Shown here: piece by piece, positions 36,286 through 44,823 of the stretch
Position numbering within the stretch: the first letter of the stretch is position 1
Layout of the letters: each line of letters begins with the position of its first letter
From: Actinomycetes bacterium
GTDB lineage: Bacteria; Actinomycetota; Actinomycetes; Actinomycetales; Demequinaceae
Assembly (NCBI GenBank): GCA_030428165.1
Contig: JAUIBG010000002.1
Location: 1-48,562, forward strand
DNA: 48,562 bases
Direction: 5' to 3'
Program-made: the position numbers and the translations under genes
The notes under the pieces: model-generated
Seen by the model: only the letters and a program-made list of their open reading frames with translations
What the model was told of the DNA's origin: nothing
Databases searched by the model: none

Positions 36286-37793
36286 TCCAGCGCGACCGCC
36301 GTCCACGACAGGGGCGGCAGCGTCACGGTGAGCGTGGCCGATGCCGGATCGAGCTCCGCAGGCACATCGCCCCGGGGCGTCACCCGCTCCGGCTGCTCGC
36401 GCGTGTTCTGCGCGAACGGGTCCTCGTCGTGGATCGACACCACCTCGGCGACCCTCGCCAGGCCCAGCCCGTCGAGTGCGACCTCGACCCGCATCGGCTC
36501 CGACACGGACCGGTTCACCAGGAAGACCGCGGCGCGGCCCGCACTCGCGTCGTACGTCGCGACCGCATCCACGAGCGGCACGTCCCCGAAGCGCTCGTTG
36601 GCGTAGCTGCCCGCATCGATCGAGGGCCGCAGCACCTCTCCCTGGGCGAGCCTGCTGGTCGTCGCGAAGGGGTGGAAGGTGGTCTGCCTCCAGGCGGGGC
36701 CGCCAGGCTCGGTCATGATCGGGGCGATCACGTTGACGAGCTGGGCGAGGCTTGCTGACTGCACCCGGTCGCTGCGTCGCAGCAGCGTGATGAGCAGCGA
36801 CCCCACGACCACCGCATCGGCCACGGTGTAGACGTCCTCGAGCAGGCGGGGCGCGACCGGCCAGCCGTCCTCGATCTTCCCCTCGGCCTCGTACTCGTCC
36901 AGAAGCCAGACGTTCCACTCGTCGAAGGAGATCTGGATGCGCTTCTCGCTCCCACGCGCCAGCGCGACCTCATCGGCCGCCTTCACCACCTCGTCGATGA
37001 AGTAGTCCATGTCCAGCGAGGAGGCGAGGAACGTCTCGAGGTCGCCGCCGCGGATCTGGTAGTAGGCGTGGCAGGAGACGTAGTCGACGTGGTCGAACGC
37101 CTTCTCGAGCACGGTGCGCTCCCACGCGCCGAACGTCGGCATCTGCGAGCTCGACGACCCGCACGCCACCAGCTCGAGCGACGGGTCGACCATCTTCATG
37201 GCCGCGGCGGTCTGCGCCGCGATCGACCCGTACTCCTCGGCGCTGCGGTGGCCCACCTGCCACGGCCCGTCCATCTCGTTGCCCAGGCACCACATCCTGA
37301 TGCCGTGCGGCTCCGCGGTGCCGTTCTGGATCCTGAGATCCGACCAGGCGGTCCCGCCGGGGTGGTTGGCGTACTCCAGGACGTCGAGCGCCTCGGCGAC
37401 GCCGCGCGTGCCGAGGTTCACCGCGAGCATCAGCTCGTGCCCGGTGCGGCGGCACCACCGTGCGAACTCGTCGAGCCCCACCTCGTTCGTCTCGGTCGAG
37501 TGCCACGCGAGGTCCAGCCGGGTGGGGCGGTCCTCGACGGGGCCGATGCCGTCCTCCCACTTGTAGCCGGAGACGAAGTTGCCGCCTGGGTACCTGATGG
37601 TCGAGGTGCCGAGCTCACGCACCAGGTCCATCACGTCGCCGCGGAAGCCGTCCTCGTCGGCGGTCGGATGGCCGGGCTCGTGGATGCCGCCGTAGACGCA
37701 TCGGCCCAGGTGCTCGACGAACGAGCCGAAGGTGCGCCGCCGCACCGGGCCCACCGCTGCGGCGGCGGTGAAGGCGACTCGTGCATCGGTCAT
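36279..37793 (-). CDS. Alpha-L-arabinofuranosidase, GH51
   Basis: 504 aa from ATG 37793 (GAGGAG upstream). Releases arabinofuranose from arabinan, arabinoxylan or arabino-oligosaccharides. The GH51 pattern is clear: FGSFVEHLGRCVYGGIHEPGHP, IRYPGGNFVSGYKWEDGIGP, the acid/base Glu in MWCLGNEMDGPWQVGH (E173), YVSCHAYYQIRGGD, and the nucleophile Glu in ISFDEWNVW (E292). A C-terminal beta domain completes it. There is no signal peptide, so it acts on imported oligosaccharides. It is the last gene of the GH42-lacI-GH51 operon, 16 nt after the regulator gene. Confidence 0.95.
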   Translation of the reverse strand: MTDARVAFTAAAAVGPVRRRTFGSFVEHLGRCVYGGIHEPGHPTADEDGFRGDVMDLVRELGTSTIRYPGGNFVSGYKWEDGIGPVEDRPTRLDLAWHSTETNEVGLDEFARWCRRTGHELMLAVNLGTRGVAEALDVLEYANHPGGTAWSDLRIQNGTAEPHGIRMWCLGNEMDGPWQVGHRSAEEYGSIAAQTAAAMKMVDPSLELVACGSSSSQMPTFGAWERTVLEKAFDHVDYVSCHAYYQIRGGDLETFLASSLDMDYFIDEVVKAADEVALARGSEKRIQISFDEWNVWLLDEYEAEGKIEDGWPVAPRLLEDVYTVADAVVVGSLLITLLRRSDRVQSASLAQLVNVIAPIMTEPGGPAWRQTTFHPFATTSRLAQGEVLRPSIDAGSYANERFGDVPLVDAVATYDASAGRAAVFLVNRSVSEPMRVEVALDGLGLARVAEVVSIHDEDPFAQNTREQPERVTPRGDVPAELDPASATLTVTLPPLSWTAVALER

Positions 37794-37809
37794 GGGTGAC
37801 TCCTCGTGC

Positions 37810-38811
37810 TCAGGCGCTCGCGCGCTCGACGATGTGGAAGGGCGCCTCCACGCGCCGCGCCGGCCCGGACTCGCCCTCGATCCGCTCGACCAGCATGTCG
37901 ACGGCGGTCTGTGCGAGCACGTGCCTCGAGGGGTCGGCAGTGGTCAGCGGAGGGGAGGCGAACGGCGCCTCGTCGATGTCGTCGAAGCCGATGACGGAGA
38001 CGTCTCCCGGCACGTCCAGGCCCGCGTGTGCCAGGGCGGAGATCGCGCCGAGCGCGAGGGAGTCGTTGAAGCCGACGACGCCGTCGAACTCCACGCCGGC
38101 GTCGATGAGCGCCTCGATCGCCTGCCGTCCCGAGCCGATGCGCCACAGCCCCGCGGGCACGAGCAGTTCCGGCGCCGCCGCCAGCCCTGCGTCCTCGAGA
38201 CCACCCCGGTAGCCGTCGAGCCTGAGCCTGGCACCGGAGGGGGCGTCGGTCTCCCGCTCGGCGCCGAGCGCGACGATCCTGGTCCGCCCCCTGGCGGCGA
38301 GGTAGCCAACGGCGGCGGCGGCCGCGGCCTCGTGGGCCATGGTGACGAAGTCGCATCCCTCGGCGGCGATCTCGTCGCCGATCAGCACCGTCGGGTAGCG
38401 CAGCTCCGTCACCTCGCCCGAGGTCCGCGCGAGCCCGACCGCGTGCATGATGAGCCCGTCGACCTGCGGGCCGCGATCGCCCGCGAGGTAGGCGAGCTCC
38501 CGCTGGGGATCGGCCCCCGTCATCTCGATCGAGACGTGGAGGCCGTGGTGCTCGGCGCGCACGACGACGTCCTCGGCGAGCTGCGCGAAGTACGGCTGCG
38601 CGAGCTCCGGCACCACCAGCGAGATCGCCCCGGTCCTGCCGAGGCGCAGCCCGCGGGCCGAGGCGTTGACCTTGTAGTCGAGCGCCTCGACCGATGCGGC
38701 AATGCGCGCGCGCATCGCGTCCGACATGAACGGGTAGTCGTTGAGGTAGTTCGAGACCGACTTGATCGAGACGCCGGCATGCCTGGCGACGTCCGCGATG
38801 GTGACGGCCAC
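37810..38811 (-). CDS. LacI-family regulator of the GH42/GH51 operon
   Basis: 333 aa from GTG 38811 (GGAGG 5 nt upstream). The N-terminal LacI helix-turn-helix and hinge (VTIADVARHAGVSIKSVSNYLNDYPFMSDAMRARIAASVEALDYKVNASARGLRLGRTG) lead into a periplasmic-binding-like effector domain (ISLVVPELAQPYFAQLAEDVV, VVGFNDSLALGAISALAHAGLDVPGDVSVIGFDDID). Located between the two glycosidase genes, it probably responds to a galactose- or arabinose-containing sugar. The likely operator is the palindrome at 40846-40867 before the GH42 gene. Confidence 0.93.
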   Translation of the reverse strand: MAVTIADVARHAGVSIKSVSNYLNDYPFMSDAMRARIAASVEALDYKVNASARGLRLGRTGAISLVVPELAQPYFAQLAEDVVVRAEHHGLHVSIEMTGADPQRELAYLAGDRGPQVDGLIMHAVGLARTSGEVTELRYPTVLIGDEIAAEGCDFVTMAHEAAAAAAVGYLAARGRTRIVALGAERETDAPSGARLRLDGYRGGLEDAGLAAAPELLVPAGLWRIGSGRQAIEALIDAGVEFDGVVGFNDSLALGAISALAHAGLDVPGDVSVIGFDDIDEAPFASPPLTTADPSRHVLAQTAVDMLVERIEGESGPARRVEAPFHIVERASA

Positions 38812-38825
38812 GAGTCCTCCCGCTG

Positions 38826-40787
38826 CTAGTCGACGCTCAGGATCGCGGCCTCGCCCGCGGCCACCTGGAGCTCGGTCGAGCCTACCGAGACGGTCGCGTC
38901 CTCATCCGAGTGGTTGAGCAGGAACAGCTTCCCGCCGCGCACGACCGCCTCGAGCCTGGGCTCATCAGTGGCGACCAGGGGGGTGACGCCGGCGTCGGCG
39001 AGAAGCGCGTCCGCGATGGCACCCATCAGTTCGCCCTCGGGCTGCGTGGCGATGTACCAGGCGGGGGCCTCGCCACTACGACGAGTGATGGCCGGGCCGC
39101 CCGCGGCGATGCCCTCGGTGAAGGTGGCCTTGACCTCCGCATCGGTGGCGTGGACGATCTCGCTCCAGCCGCTTGCGGTACCGGACAGCTCGCCCGCGAT
39201 CGTCGTCGTGGGCGCGCCCGCCGGAGCGTTCTCGAACTGGTCGGGGAACGCGTACGGCGCGAACTCCTCCACGCGGACGCCGAGCAGGTCCTGCCAGGAC
39301 CCGAGGTACCCGCCGTCGACCACGCCGAGCGTGTCGTTGAGAATCGCCGACTGGTACGTCACCGCCACTGTCGCTCCCGCGGCGTTGGCCTCGGCGACCG
39401 CGGCGAGGGCCGCATCGGTCACCACCTGGAGCGTGGGCACGACGACGAGGTCGTAGCCGGAGAGATCTGCGCCTGGACGCGCGAAGTCGACCGTCACGTG
39501 CTTCTCCCACAGCGCGCGGTACCAGGCGAAGACCGTCCTGCGGTAGTCGAGCTGCGCCGGGTTCGCGGCCTGACGCAGGGCCCACCACGAATCCCAGTCG
39601 AGCACGATCGCGACCTTCGCCTCGACCTCGGTGCCCATCACATCGGCGAGGCCGGCGAGCTCGGCTCCCATGGCCTCGACGCGACGGAACACCCTGGTGT
39701 TCTCGCCGCCGTGCGGCACCATCCCGGAGTGGAACTTCTCAGCGCCGCGGTTGGACTGACGCCACTGGAAGTGCATGAGGCCGTCCGAGCCGCGCGCCAC
39801 GGACTGCAGCGAGACCAGGCGGTACTGGGAGTCGGACTTGGGGGCGTTGCGCGTGCGCCAGTTGACGGCGGACGTCGCCTGCTCCATGAGCATCCAGGGC
39901 TTGCCGCCGCCCAGGGAGCGCATGAGGTCGCGGTGCATCGCGGCGACGATGACCGAGCTCTCGTCTGCCGGGTCCGGGTAGAAGTCGTCGGAGACGAAGT
40001 CGACCTGCTCCGCCCACTTCCAGTAGTCGAGCGGCTCGAAGAGGCCCATGAAGTTCGTGGTGATGGGGGCGTTGGAGCCTGCGCGGATGACCTCGACCTC
40101 CATGCGGTGCAGATCGAGCAGCGCGTCGGAGCTGAAGCGGTCGAAGTCGAGCAGTTGCGTCGGGTTCGGGAAGCTGGGCATCGCCCGCGGAGGCAGGACC
40201 TCGTCGAAGGAGCCGTAGCGCTGCGACCAGAAGGCCGTGCCCCAGGCGTCGTTGAGGGCGGCGATCGTGCCGTACTTCTCCTGCAGCCATGCGCGGAACG
40301 CCACTGCGGACTCGTCGGAGTAGCAGCGCGAGACATGGCAGCCGTACTCGTTGTTGGTGTGCCAGGCGACGACGGCGGGGTGGTGGCCGTAGCGCGCGAC
40401 GAGCTTCTCGACCAGGCGCTTGGCGTACCGGCGGTACGTCGCCGAGCTGGGGCTGTAGTGCTGGCGGCTGCCGACGCCGAGCGTGACGCCGTCGGCGGTC
40501 ACGGGAAGGATGTCGGGGTGCGCGAGCGCGAGCCACGGCGGCGGCGAGGCGGTCGCGGTGGCGAGGTCCACGCCGATGCCGACCGCGTGCAGCTTCTCGA
40601 TGATCGCGTCGAGCCACTCGAAGTCGAACTCGCCGTCCGCGGTCTCGAGATGGGCCCACGAGAAGACGCCCACCGTTGCGACGGTCACTCCCGCCTTCTG
40701 CATGAGCCGGATGTCGTCGTCCCAGACCTCCCTGGGCCACTGCTCAGGGTTGTAGTCGCCGCCGAACCATGGCGCTCGAGGGATCAT
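38826..40787 (-). CDS. Beta-galactosidase, GH42
   Basis: 653 aa from ATG 40787, with AAAGGAG 7 nt upstream; the frame is open to 41087 but the extra residues are not family-like. The start MIPRAPWFGGDYNPEQWP is the GH42 hallmark. Catalytic residues can be placed: acid/base E147 in AWHTNNEYGCHVSRCY and nucleophile E302 in WMLMEQATSAVNW. Domains follow as barrel (to about 390), trimerisation fold (LLGVRVEEFAPY) and a small C-terminal beta domain. There is no signal peptide. First gene of an operon with a LacI regulator and GH51, suited to galactan/arabinogalactan side chains. Confidence 0.95.
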   Translation of the reverse strand: MIPRAPWFGGDYNPEQWPREVWDDDIRLMQKAGVTVATVGVFSWAHLETADGEFDFEWLDAIIEKLHAVGIGVDLATATASPPPWLALAHPDILPVTADGVTLGVGSRQHYSPSSATYRRYAKRLVEKLVARYGHHPAVVAWHTNNEYGCHVSRCYSDESAVAFRAWLQEKYGTIAALNDAWGTAFWSQRYGSFDEVLPPRAMPSFPNPTQLLDFDRFSSDALLDLHRMEVEVIRAGSNAPITTNFMGLFEPLDYWKWAEQVDFVSDDFYPDPADESSVIVAAMHRDLMRSLGGGKPWMLMEQATSAVNWRTRNAPKSDSQYRLVSLQSVARGSDGLMHFQWRQSNRGAEKFHSGMVPHGGENTRVFRRVEAMGAELAGLADVMGTEVEAKVAIVLDWDSWWALRQAANPAQLDYRRTVFAWYRALWEKHVTVDFARPGADLSGYDLVVVPTLQVVTDAALAAVAEANAAGATVAVTYQSAILNDTLGVVDGGYLGSWQDLLGVRVEEFAPYAFPDQFENAPAGAPTTTIAGELSGTASGWSEIVHATDAEVKATFTEGIAAGGPAITRRSGEAPAWYIATQPEGELMGAIADALLADAGVTPLVATDEPRLEAVVRGGKLFLLNHSDEDATVSVGSTELQVAAGEAAILSVD

Positions 40788-40845
40788 CGCGTGTCTCCTT
40801 TGACGTGGGCGGCGCGGCTTGCGCATCGGCCCTTCCGAGCCAGCC

Positions 40846-40867
40846 CGTTCTACATCGTTGTAGAACG
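40846..40867. promoter_or_regulatory. Operator palindrome upstream of the GH42 operon
   Basis: CGTTCTACA and TGTAGAACG form a perfect 9-bp inverted repeat around TCGT, 59 nt before the GH42 start. The size and position fit a LacI-family operator for the regulator encoded within the operon. Confidence 0.75.
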
Positions 40868-40963
40868 AGCGTAGATCAGGACGGTTCGGGATGCAATCGG
40901 CGCTCGACGGCGAGGACGCCAGCGCGAGCGGGCCTGATCCCACCCGTCCCCGACGTCCGCCCC

Positions 40964-41020
40964 CTCGCCATCCCCTCGCCATCCCCTCGCCATCCCGTAC
41001 GTCTGCCCCCTCGCCATCCC
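40964..41020 (+). repeat. 11-bp tandem repeat CTCGCCATCCC
   Basis: Three exact copies of CTCGCCATCCC at 40964-40996 and a fourth at 41010-41020. The 11-bp period equals about one DNA turn. The C-rich tract abuts palindrome C; its complement GGGATGGCGAG resembles the G-rich tracts outside palindromes A and D. Confidence 0.8.
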
Positions 41021-41036
41021 ATCGGGCTCCCCACAA

Positions 41037-41087
41037 GTGGAACGTGCTGCCTGAGAATCGCGTGGATTCGCAGGCGCCGTGTTCCAC
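41037..41087. repeat. 51-bp palindrome, copy C
   Basis: Outer arms GTGGAAC (41037-41043) and GTTCCAC (41081-41087), 37 nt apart. The inner stem is long: GCCTG-a-GAATC (41049-41059) with GATTC-g-CAGGC (41065-41075). The last base of the right arm is also part of the stop codon of the DUF559 gene, so the palindrome begins exactly where the gene ends. Confidence 0.88.
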
Positions 41088-42007
41088 TAGCGCCGAGGCA
41101 TCGACCGGGCAACGGCCGACAGCACCAGGTCACGACATCGGCGGGGATGGTCTCGCAAGTCTGAGAACCCAAATCGGAGGGTGACGTAACCAGCGGCGGC
41201 GAGCTCCGCATCTCGGTGGCGGTCGCGACGAATGCCGGCGAGGCGTTCGTGATCCTTGCGACCGTCGAACTCGACGACGACGCGCGCCTCGCGATGGCAC
41301 ATGTCCGCGCGACGTGTGGAGCTGCCTGTATCGATCGGAACCTGGAAGTCGAACTCGCCGAACCGCGGACCGGTGAAGACTCGGTGCCTCGCAAAGGACT
41401 CCAGCCACGACTCGCTCCCGGAGGCCGAATCGGACACCAGCGCTTCCAGCATGCGACGCGCAGGAACACGCGGCCGTTCGACGAGTTCACGCTCTATCGC
41501 CGTGACGCTGGCGCACCTCTCCCACATGGCTCGGTAGTAGAGGTCCGCACGGCCTGCTGGCTGCGCCGTGCTCCACGCATCGATGAGAGCGGCCGCGGGC
41601 TTGGCGACCCGCGCGCCGCCCAGCCAGTCCGCGGGCGGCAGCCGGCGACGGCGGAGCACCCGCACGCCCTCACGCTCCCTGACTCGATGGTCCCGCCCCA
41701 CCGCGATGACAACCGGACCGGACGCGCTCCATCCGCTGCAGTGCACCGCAAGCGCCGTCTCGCCCGTGACCACTGCCCCAGGCAGCCACAGCATCACGGC
41801 GCCCGCCACTACACGGGCGTGAGAGGCGTGACGAGTTCCACAGAAGGCTCCGGGCGCCAAGCGGACGAGCTCACCGGACCTGCGTGCCGCGTCGAACTGA
41901 TACCGAGACCACCGCGCATGCAGTTCCGCTCGGGAGTAGGCGATTGGAAAGGCATCGACGTAGTCGACCAAGGATCTGTATCCGGTGGCATCGGGGAGCG
42001 CTCGCAC
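41087..42007 (-). CDS. DUF559 (Vsr-like endonuclease fold) protein with AbiEi-like N-terminus
   Basis: 306 aa if GTG 42007 is used; no good ribosome site is visible and upstream starts cannot be ruled out. Residues about 10-60 resemble the winged-helix of AbiEi-type antitoxin proteins (FPIAYSRAELHARWSRYQFDAARRSGELVRLAPGAFCG). Residues about 205-300 form a DUF559 domain of the PD-(D/E)xK/Vsr kind: FQVPIDTGSSTRRADM, VVVEFDGRKDH, and GYVTLRFGFSDLRDHP. Candidate metal ligands D235, E246 and D248 are intact. Such proteins are abundant in actinobacteria without an assigned role. The gene is bracketed by palindromes C and D. Its GC content looks lower than that of its neighbours by eye. Confidence 0.75.
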   Translation of the reverse strand: MRALPDATGYRSLVDYVDAFPIAYSRAELHARWSRYQFDAARRSGELVRLAPGAFCGTRHASHARVVAGAVMLWLPGAVVTGETALAVHCSGWSASGPVVIAVGRDHRVREREGVRVLRRRRLPPADWLGGARVAKPAAALIDAWSTAQPAGRADLYYRAMWERCASVTAIERELVERPRVPARRMLEALVSDSASGSESWLESFARHRVFTGPRFGEFDFQVPIDTGSSTRRADMCHREARVVVEFDGRKDHERLAGIRRDRHRDAELAAAGYVTLRFGFSDLRDHPRRCRDLVLSAVARSMPRR

Positions 42008-42088
42008 GAGTCGATCGTGCGTGCTGCGCCTGAAGCCCGCTGGCGAGTGACGCGGAACTGTGGAGAACGCTTGTGTCCACGGCGCGAT

Positions 42089-42139
42089 GTGGAACGTCCT
42101 GCTTGGAGATCGCAGCAAAACACGGGCAAGGGGTACCAC
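42089..42139. repeat. 51-bp palindrome, degenerate copy D
   Basis: GTGGAAC (42089-42095) and GTACCAC (42133-42139), one mismatch in the right arm, with the same 37-nt interval. An inner pairing TGCTTG/CGGGCA is possible only with G-U pairs. It lies 81 nt upstream of the DUF559 start and 100 nt past the stop of the ROK gene. Confidence 0.75.
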
Positions 42140-42141
42140 TT

Positions 42142-42179
42142 GGGGGTGGGGGGCGGATGGCGGGGAGGGCGAGGCGGGG
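42142..42179 (+). other. G-run tract next to palindrome D
   Basis: Runs of 5, 6, 4, 3 and 4 G are separated by short loops, so a G-quadruplex could form on the plus strand. Similar but shorter G-rich tracts follow palindromes A and B, and the mirror C-rich tract precedes C. Nothing else is visible in 42140-42239. Confidence 0.55.
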
Positions 42180-42239
42180 TCGGGCCGGACGGGCGAGCGC
42201 CGGGGCCGGGTCCGGGTCAGGGGCCGATGGTGGAGTCGG

Positions 42240-43379
42240 TTAGGACGCCTGCGCCAGCGGATCCGCGAGCAGCGGGCGCAGCGCGAGCTCCGCGACGCCC
42301 ACCAGGACACGGTCGTCGCCCAGCTGGGCGGGCACCACGCGCACCTCGTCGGCCATCGGCGCGAACGCATGGCCCTGCAGCGAGGCAGCGATCTCCTCGC
42401 CCCGAGCCTCGAGCAGATCGGCGAGGAAGCCACCGAGCACCACGCTGGACGGGTTGAAGGCCGACACCACGTTGCCCATGCCGCGGCCCAGGTATGAGGC
42501 CTGCCGATCGAGCTCCGCGTCCAGCGTCCCCGCGTCGGCAGCTGCCTGCTGGCGCTGCATGTTGACCTCGGTCTCGAGGCAGCCGGTGCGGCCGCAGTGG
42601 CACACCTCACCGCCGGGGTTGACGAGCGTGTGGCCGAACTCGCCGGCGAAGCCGTCCGCGCCCACCAGCACGCTGCCGTCGACGACGGCCCCGCCGCCGA
42701 TTCCGGAGGCGGACCCGTTGAAGTACAGCAGGTCGGAGACTCCGCGACCGGCGCCGAAGATGCTCTCCGCGACCACCGACGCACGGGCGTCGTTGCGGAC
42801 CACGGTGGGGACCTGGAAGGCCTCGGCCGCCGCATCGGCCAGGTCGACGTCGTGCCATTTCAGGTGCGGCGCCCGGACCACCAGGCCGTCCGCCGTGCGC
42901 ACCAGGCCGGGCACGGCGATGCCGGCGGCGAGCAGGCGCAGCCCGGGATGCTCGTCCGCGAGCGCGCGCCACATGTCGGCGGCGATCGCGAGCGCGGCCT
43001 CGGGCTCGGGGGGCGCGCTCAGCTCGCGGCGGTCGTGGGCGATGACCCTGCCGCCCAGGCCGACGAGACCCACCTCGACCGCGTCGATGTCGGGGTTCAC
43101 CGCGAGCACGGCCACGTCGGCGGCTGGCCTGACGACGGGGCTGGGGCGTCCCGCGCCGGTCACCTCGGGCTCGTCCTCGAACACGAGGCCGGCGGTCGCA
43201 AGGTCGGCGACCAGCGTGCCGACGGTCGAGCGGTTGAGCCCGGTGAGGCGGGTCAGCTCGGCGCGCGAGGCGCCGCCGGAGTGGTGGACCAGGCTCACCA
43301 GGGTGGACAGATTGTGCTGGCGCGTGCCCTCGTTGCGCGTGCCGCGGCCCGCGGTGAGCGGCGGTCGCTGCGCGGACAC
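42240..43379 (-). CDS. xylR: ROK-family xylose repressor (XylR type)
   Basis: 379 aa from GTG 43379, chosen for AAGGAGG 6 nt upstream; the frame is open to 43511. An N-terminal winged helix (LSTLVSLVHHSGGASRAELTRLTGLNRSTVGTLVADL) precedes a ROK sugar-kinase-like domain with IAVPGLVRTADGLV and FNGSASGIGGGAVVDG. The zinc motif is GHTLVNPGGEVCHCGRTGCLE (CxCGxxGCLE). It is divergent from xylA, so it should repress xylAB in the absence of xylose. The ROK active-site Asp region looks altered, as is usual in repressors. Confidence 0.9.
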   Translation of the reverse strand: MSAQRPPLTAGRGTRNEGTRQHNLSTLVSLVHHSGGASRAELTRLTGLNRSTVGTLVADLATAGLVFEDEPEVTGAGRPSPVVRPAADVAVLAVNPDIDAVEVGLVGLGGRVIAHDRRELSAPPEPEAALAIAADMWRALADEHPGLRLLAAGIAVPGLVRTADGLVVRAPHLKWHDVDLADAAAEAFQVPTVVRNDARASVVAESIFGAGRGVSDLLYFNGSASGIGGGAVVDGSVLVGADGFAGEFGHTLVNPGGEVCHCGRTGCLETEVNMQRQQAAADAGTLDAELDRQASYLGRGMGNVVSAFNPSSVVLGGFLADLLEARGEEIAASLQGHAFAPMADEVRVVPAQLGDDRVLVGVAELALRPLLADPLAQAS

Positions 43380-43514
43380 TGCTGCCTCCTTGTCACGGCC
43401 TGGCGGGGCGTCCCTGCCGGCCTGTTGCCTGCGAGGACGATACCGGACGCGGTCCGGGGAAGCCCTGGCGGCATCGGCCGTGGAGCCTGACCCGCCTGGG
43501 CCTTCCGTCACGCG

Positions 43515-43555
43515 TTGACATCGCCCCCTCTCGCTAATATGTTGTAGCCATCAAC
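43515..43555 (+). promoter_or_regulatory. xylA promoter and candidate XylR site
   Basis: TTGACA (43515-43520) and TATGTT (43538-43543) have a 17-bp spacer. GTTG (43541-43544) and CAAC (43552-43555) form a short inverted repeat over the -10 region, with another TCAAT-type half-site near 43572. It is a plausible repressor site. Confidence 0.6.
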
Positions 43556-43596
43556 GAAATCCGTCAATGACGGTCAAGGACGATCGGAGCGCCGCC

Positions 43597-44790
43597 ATGG
43601 CATTCACCCCCACCCCCGCCGACAAGTTCACGTTCGGACTGTGGACCATCGGCTGGAACGCCGCCGACCCGTTCGGCTCCGCCACCCGCGGCCCGCTCGA
43701 CGCGGTCGAGGCCATCCACAAGCTCAGCGAGCTGGGCGCCTACGGCATGACCTTCCACGACGACGACCTGTTCCCGTTCGGCTGCTCGGACGCCGAGCGC
43801 ACCGCCGCGATCGAGGCCCTCAAGAAGGCGTGCGACGAGACTGGCATGGTCATCCCGATGATCACCACCAACACGTTCTCCCACCCCGTGTTCAAGGACG
43901 GCGGCGTCACCTCGAACGACCGCGCCGTGCGCCGCTTCACGATCCGCAAGATCCTGCGCAACATCGATCTGGCCGCCGAGCTGGGCGCGAAGACGTTCGT
44001 GATGTGGGGCGGCCGTGAGGGCGCCGAGTACGACTTCTCCAAGGACATCCGCGTGGCCCTCGAGCGCTACCGCGAGGCCGCCAACCTGTTCGGCGACTAC
44101 GTCCTCGAGAAGGGCTACGACCTCAAGTTCGCGATCGAGCCCAAGCCCAACGAGCCCCGCGGCGACATCCTGCTGCCCACGGTGGGCCACGCGATGGCCT
44201 TCATCGAGACCCTCGACCACCCCGAGCTGGTGGGCCTCAACCCCGAGGTGGGCCACGAGCAGATGGCGGGCCTCAACTTCACCGCCGGCATCGCGCAGGC
44301 GCTGTACCAGGGCAAGCTCTTCCACATCGACCTCAACGGCCAGCGCGGCATCAAGTACGACCAGGACATGGTGTTCGGCCACGGCGACCTCATCAACGCC
44401 TTCTCGCTCGTCGACCTGCTCGAGAACGGCGGCCCCGACGGCGGCCAGTCCTACACGGGCCCGCGCCACTTCGACTACAAGCCCTCGCGCACCGAGGACA
44501 TCACCGGAGTCTGGGAGTCCGCGAAGGCGAACATGCGCATGTACCTGATCCTCAAGGAGCGCGCCGCGGCCTTCCGCGCCGACCCTGAGGTCCAGGAGGC
44601 CCTCACCGCCGCCAAGAACGACCAGCTCGCGCAGACCACCCTGGGCGCCGGAGAGACCACCGCCGACCTGCTCGCTGACACCTCCTCGTACGAGGACTTC
44701 GACCCCGAGGTCTACTACGACGGCGAGGGCTTCGGCTACGTCCGCATCCAGCAGCTGGCCGTCGAGCACCTCATGGGCGCGCGCGGCTAG
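43597..44790 (+). CDS. xylA: Xylose isomerase
   Basis: 397 aa from ATG 43597 (CGGAGC upstream); a start at 43567 would add ten unlike residues. Converts D-xylose to D-xylulose. Actinobacterial (class I) marks: [30 protein letters not shown] (active-site His), [14 protein letters not shown], the metal Glu in [31 protein letters not shown], and [22 protein letters not shown]. It is followed by xylB after 33 nt and preceded by the divergent xylR. Identification is firm. Confidence 0.97.
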   Translation: MAFTPTPADKFTFGLWTIGWNAADPFGSATRGPLDAVEAIHKLSELGAYGMTFHDDDLFPFGCSDAERTAAIEALKKACDETGMVIPMITTNTFSHPVFKDGGVTSNDRAVRRFTIRKILRNIDLAAELGAKTFVMWGGREGAEYDFSKDIRVALERYREAANLFGDYVLEKGYDLKFAIEPKPNEPRGDILLPTVGHAMAFIETLDHPELVGLNPEVGHEQMAGLNFTAGIAQALYQGKLFHIDLNGQRGIKYDQDMVFGHGDLINAFSLVDLLENGGPDGGQSYTGPRHFDYKPSRTEDITGVWESAKANMRMYLILKERAAAFRADPEVQEALTAAKNDQLAQTTLGAGETTADLLADTSSYEDFDPEVYYDGEGFGYVRIQQLAVEHLMGARG

Positions 44791-44823
44791 TCGCCGCAGA
44801 TCGCCGCTGAGAGGCTCCCCGCG

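Noticed and set aside
43515-43540. TTGACA with TAATAT as the xylA promoter
   Set aside because: The spacer would be only 14 bp. TATGTT at 43538 gives 17 bp and fits better.
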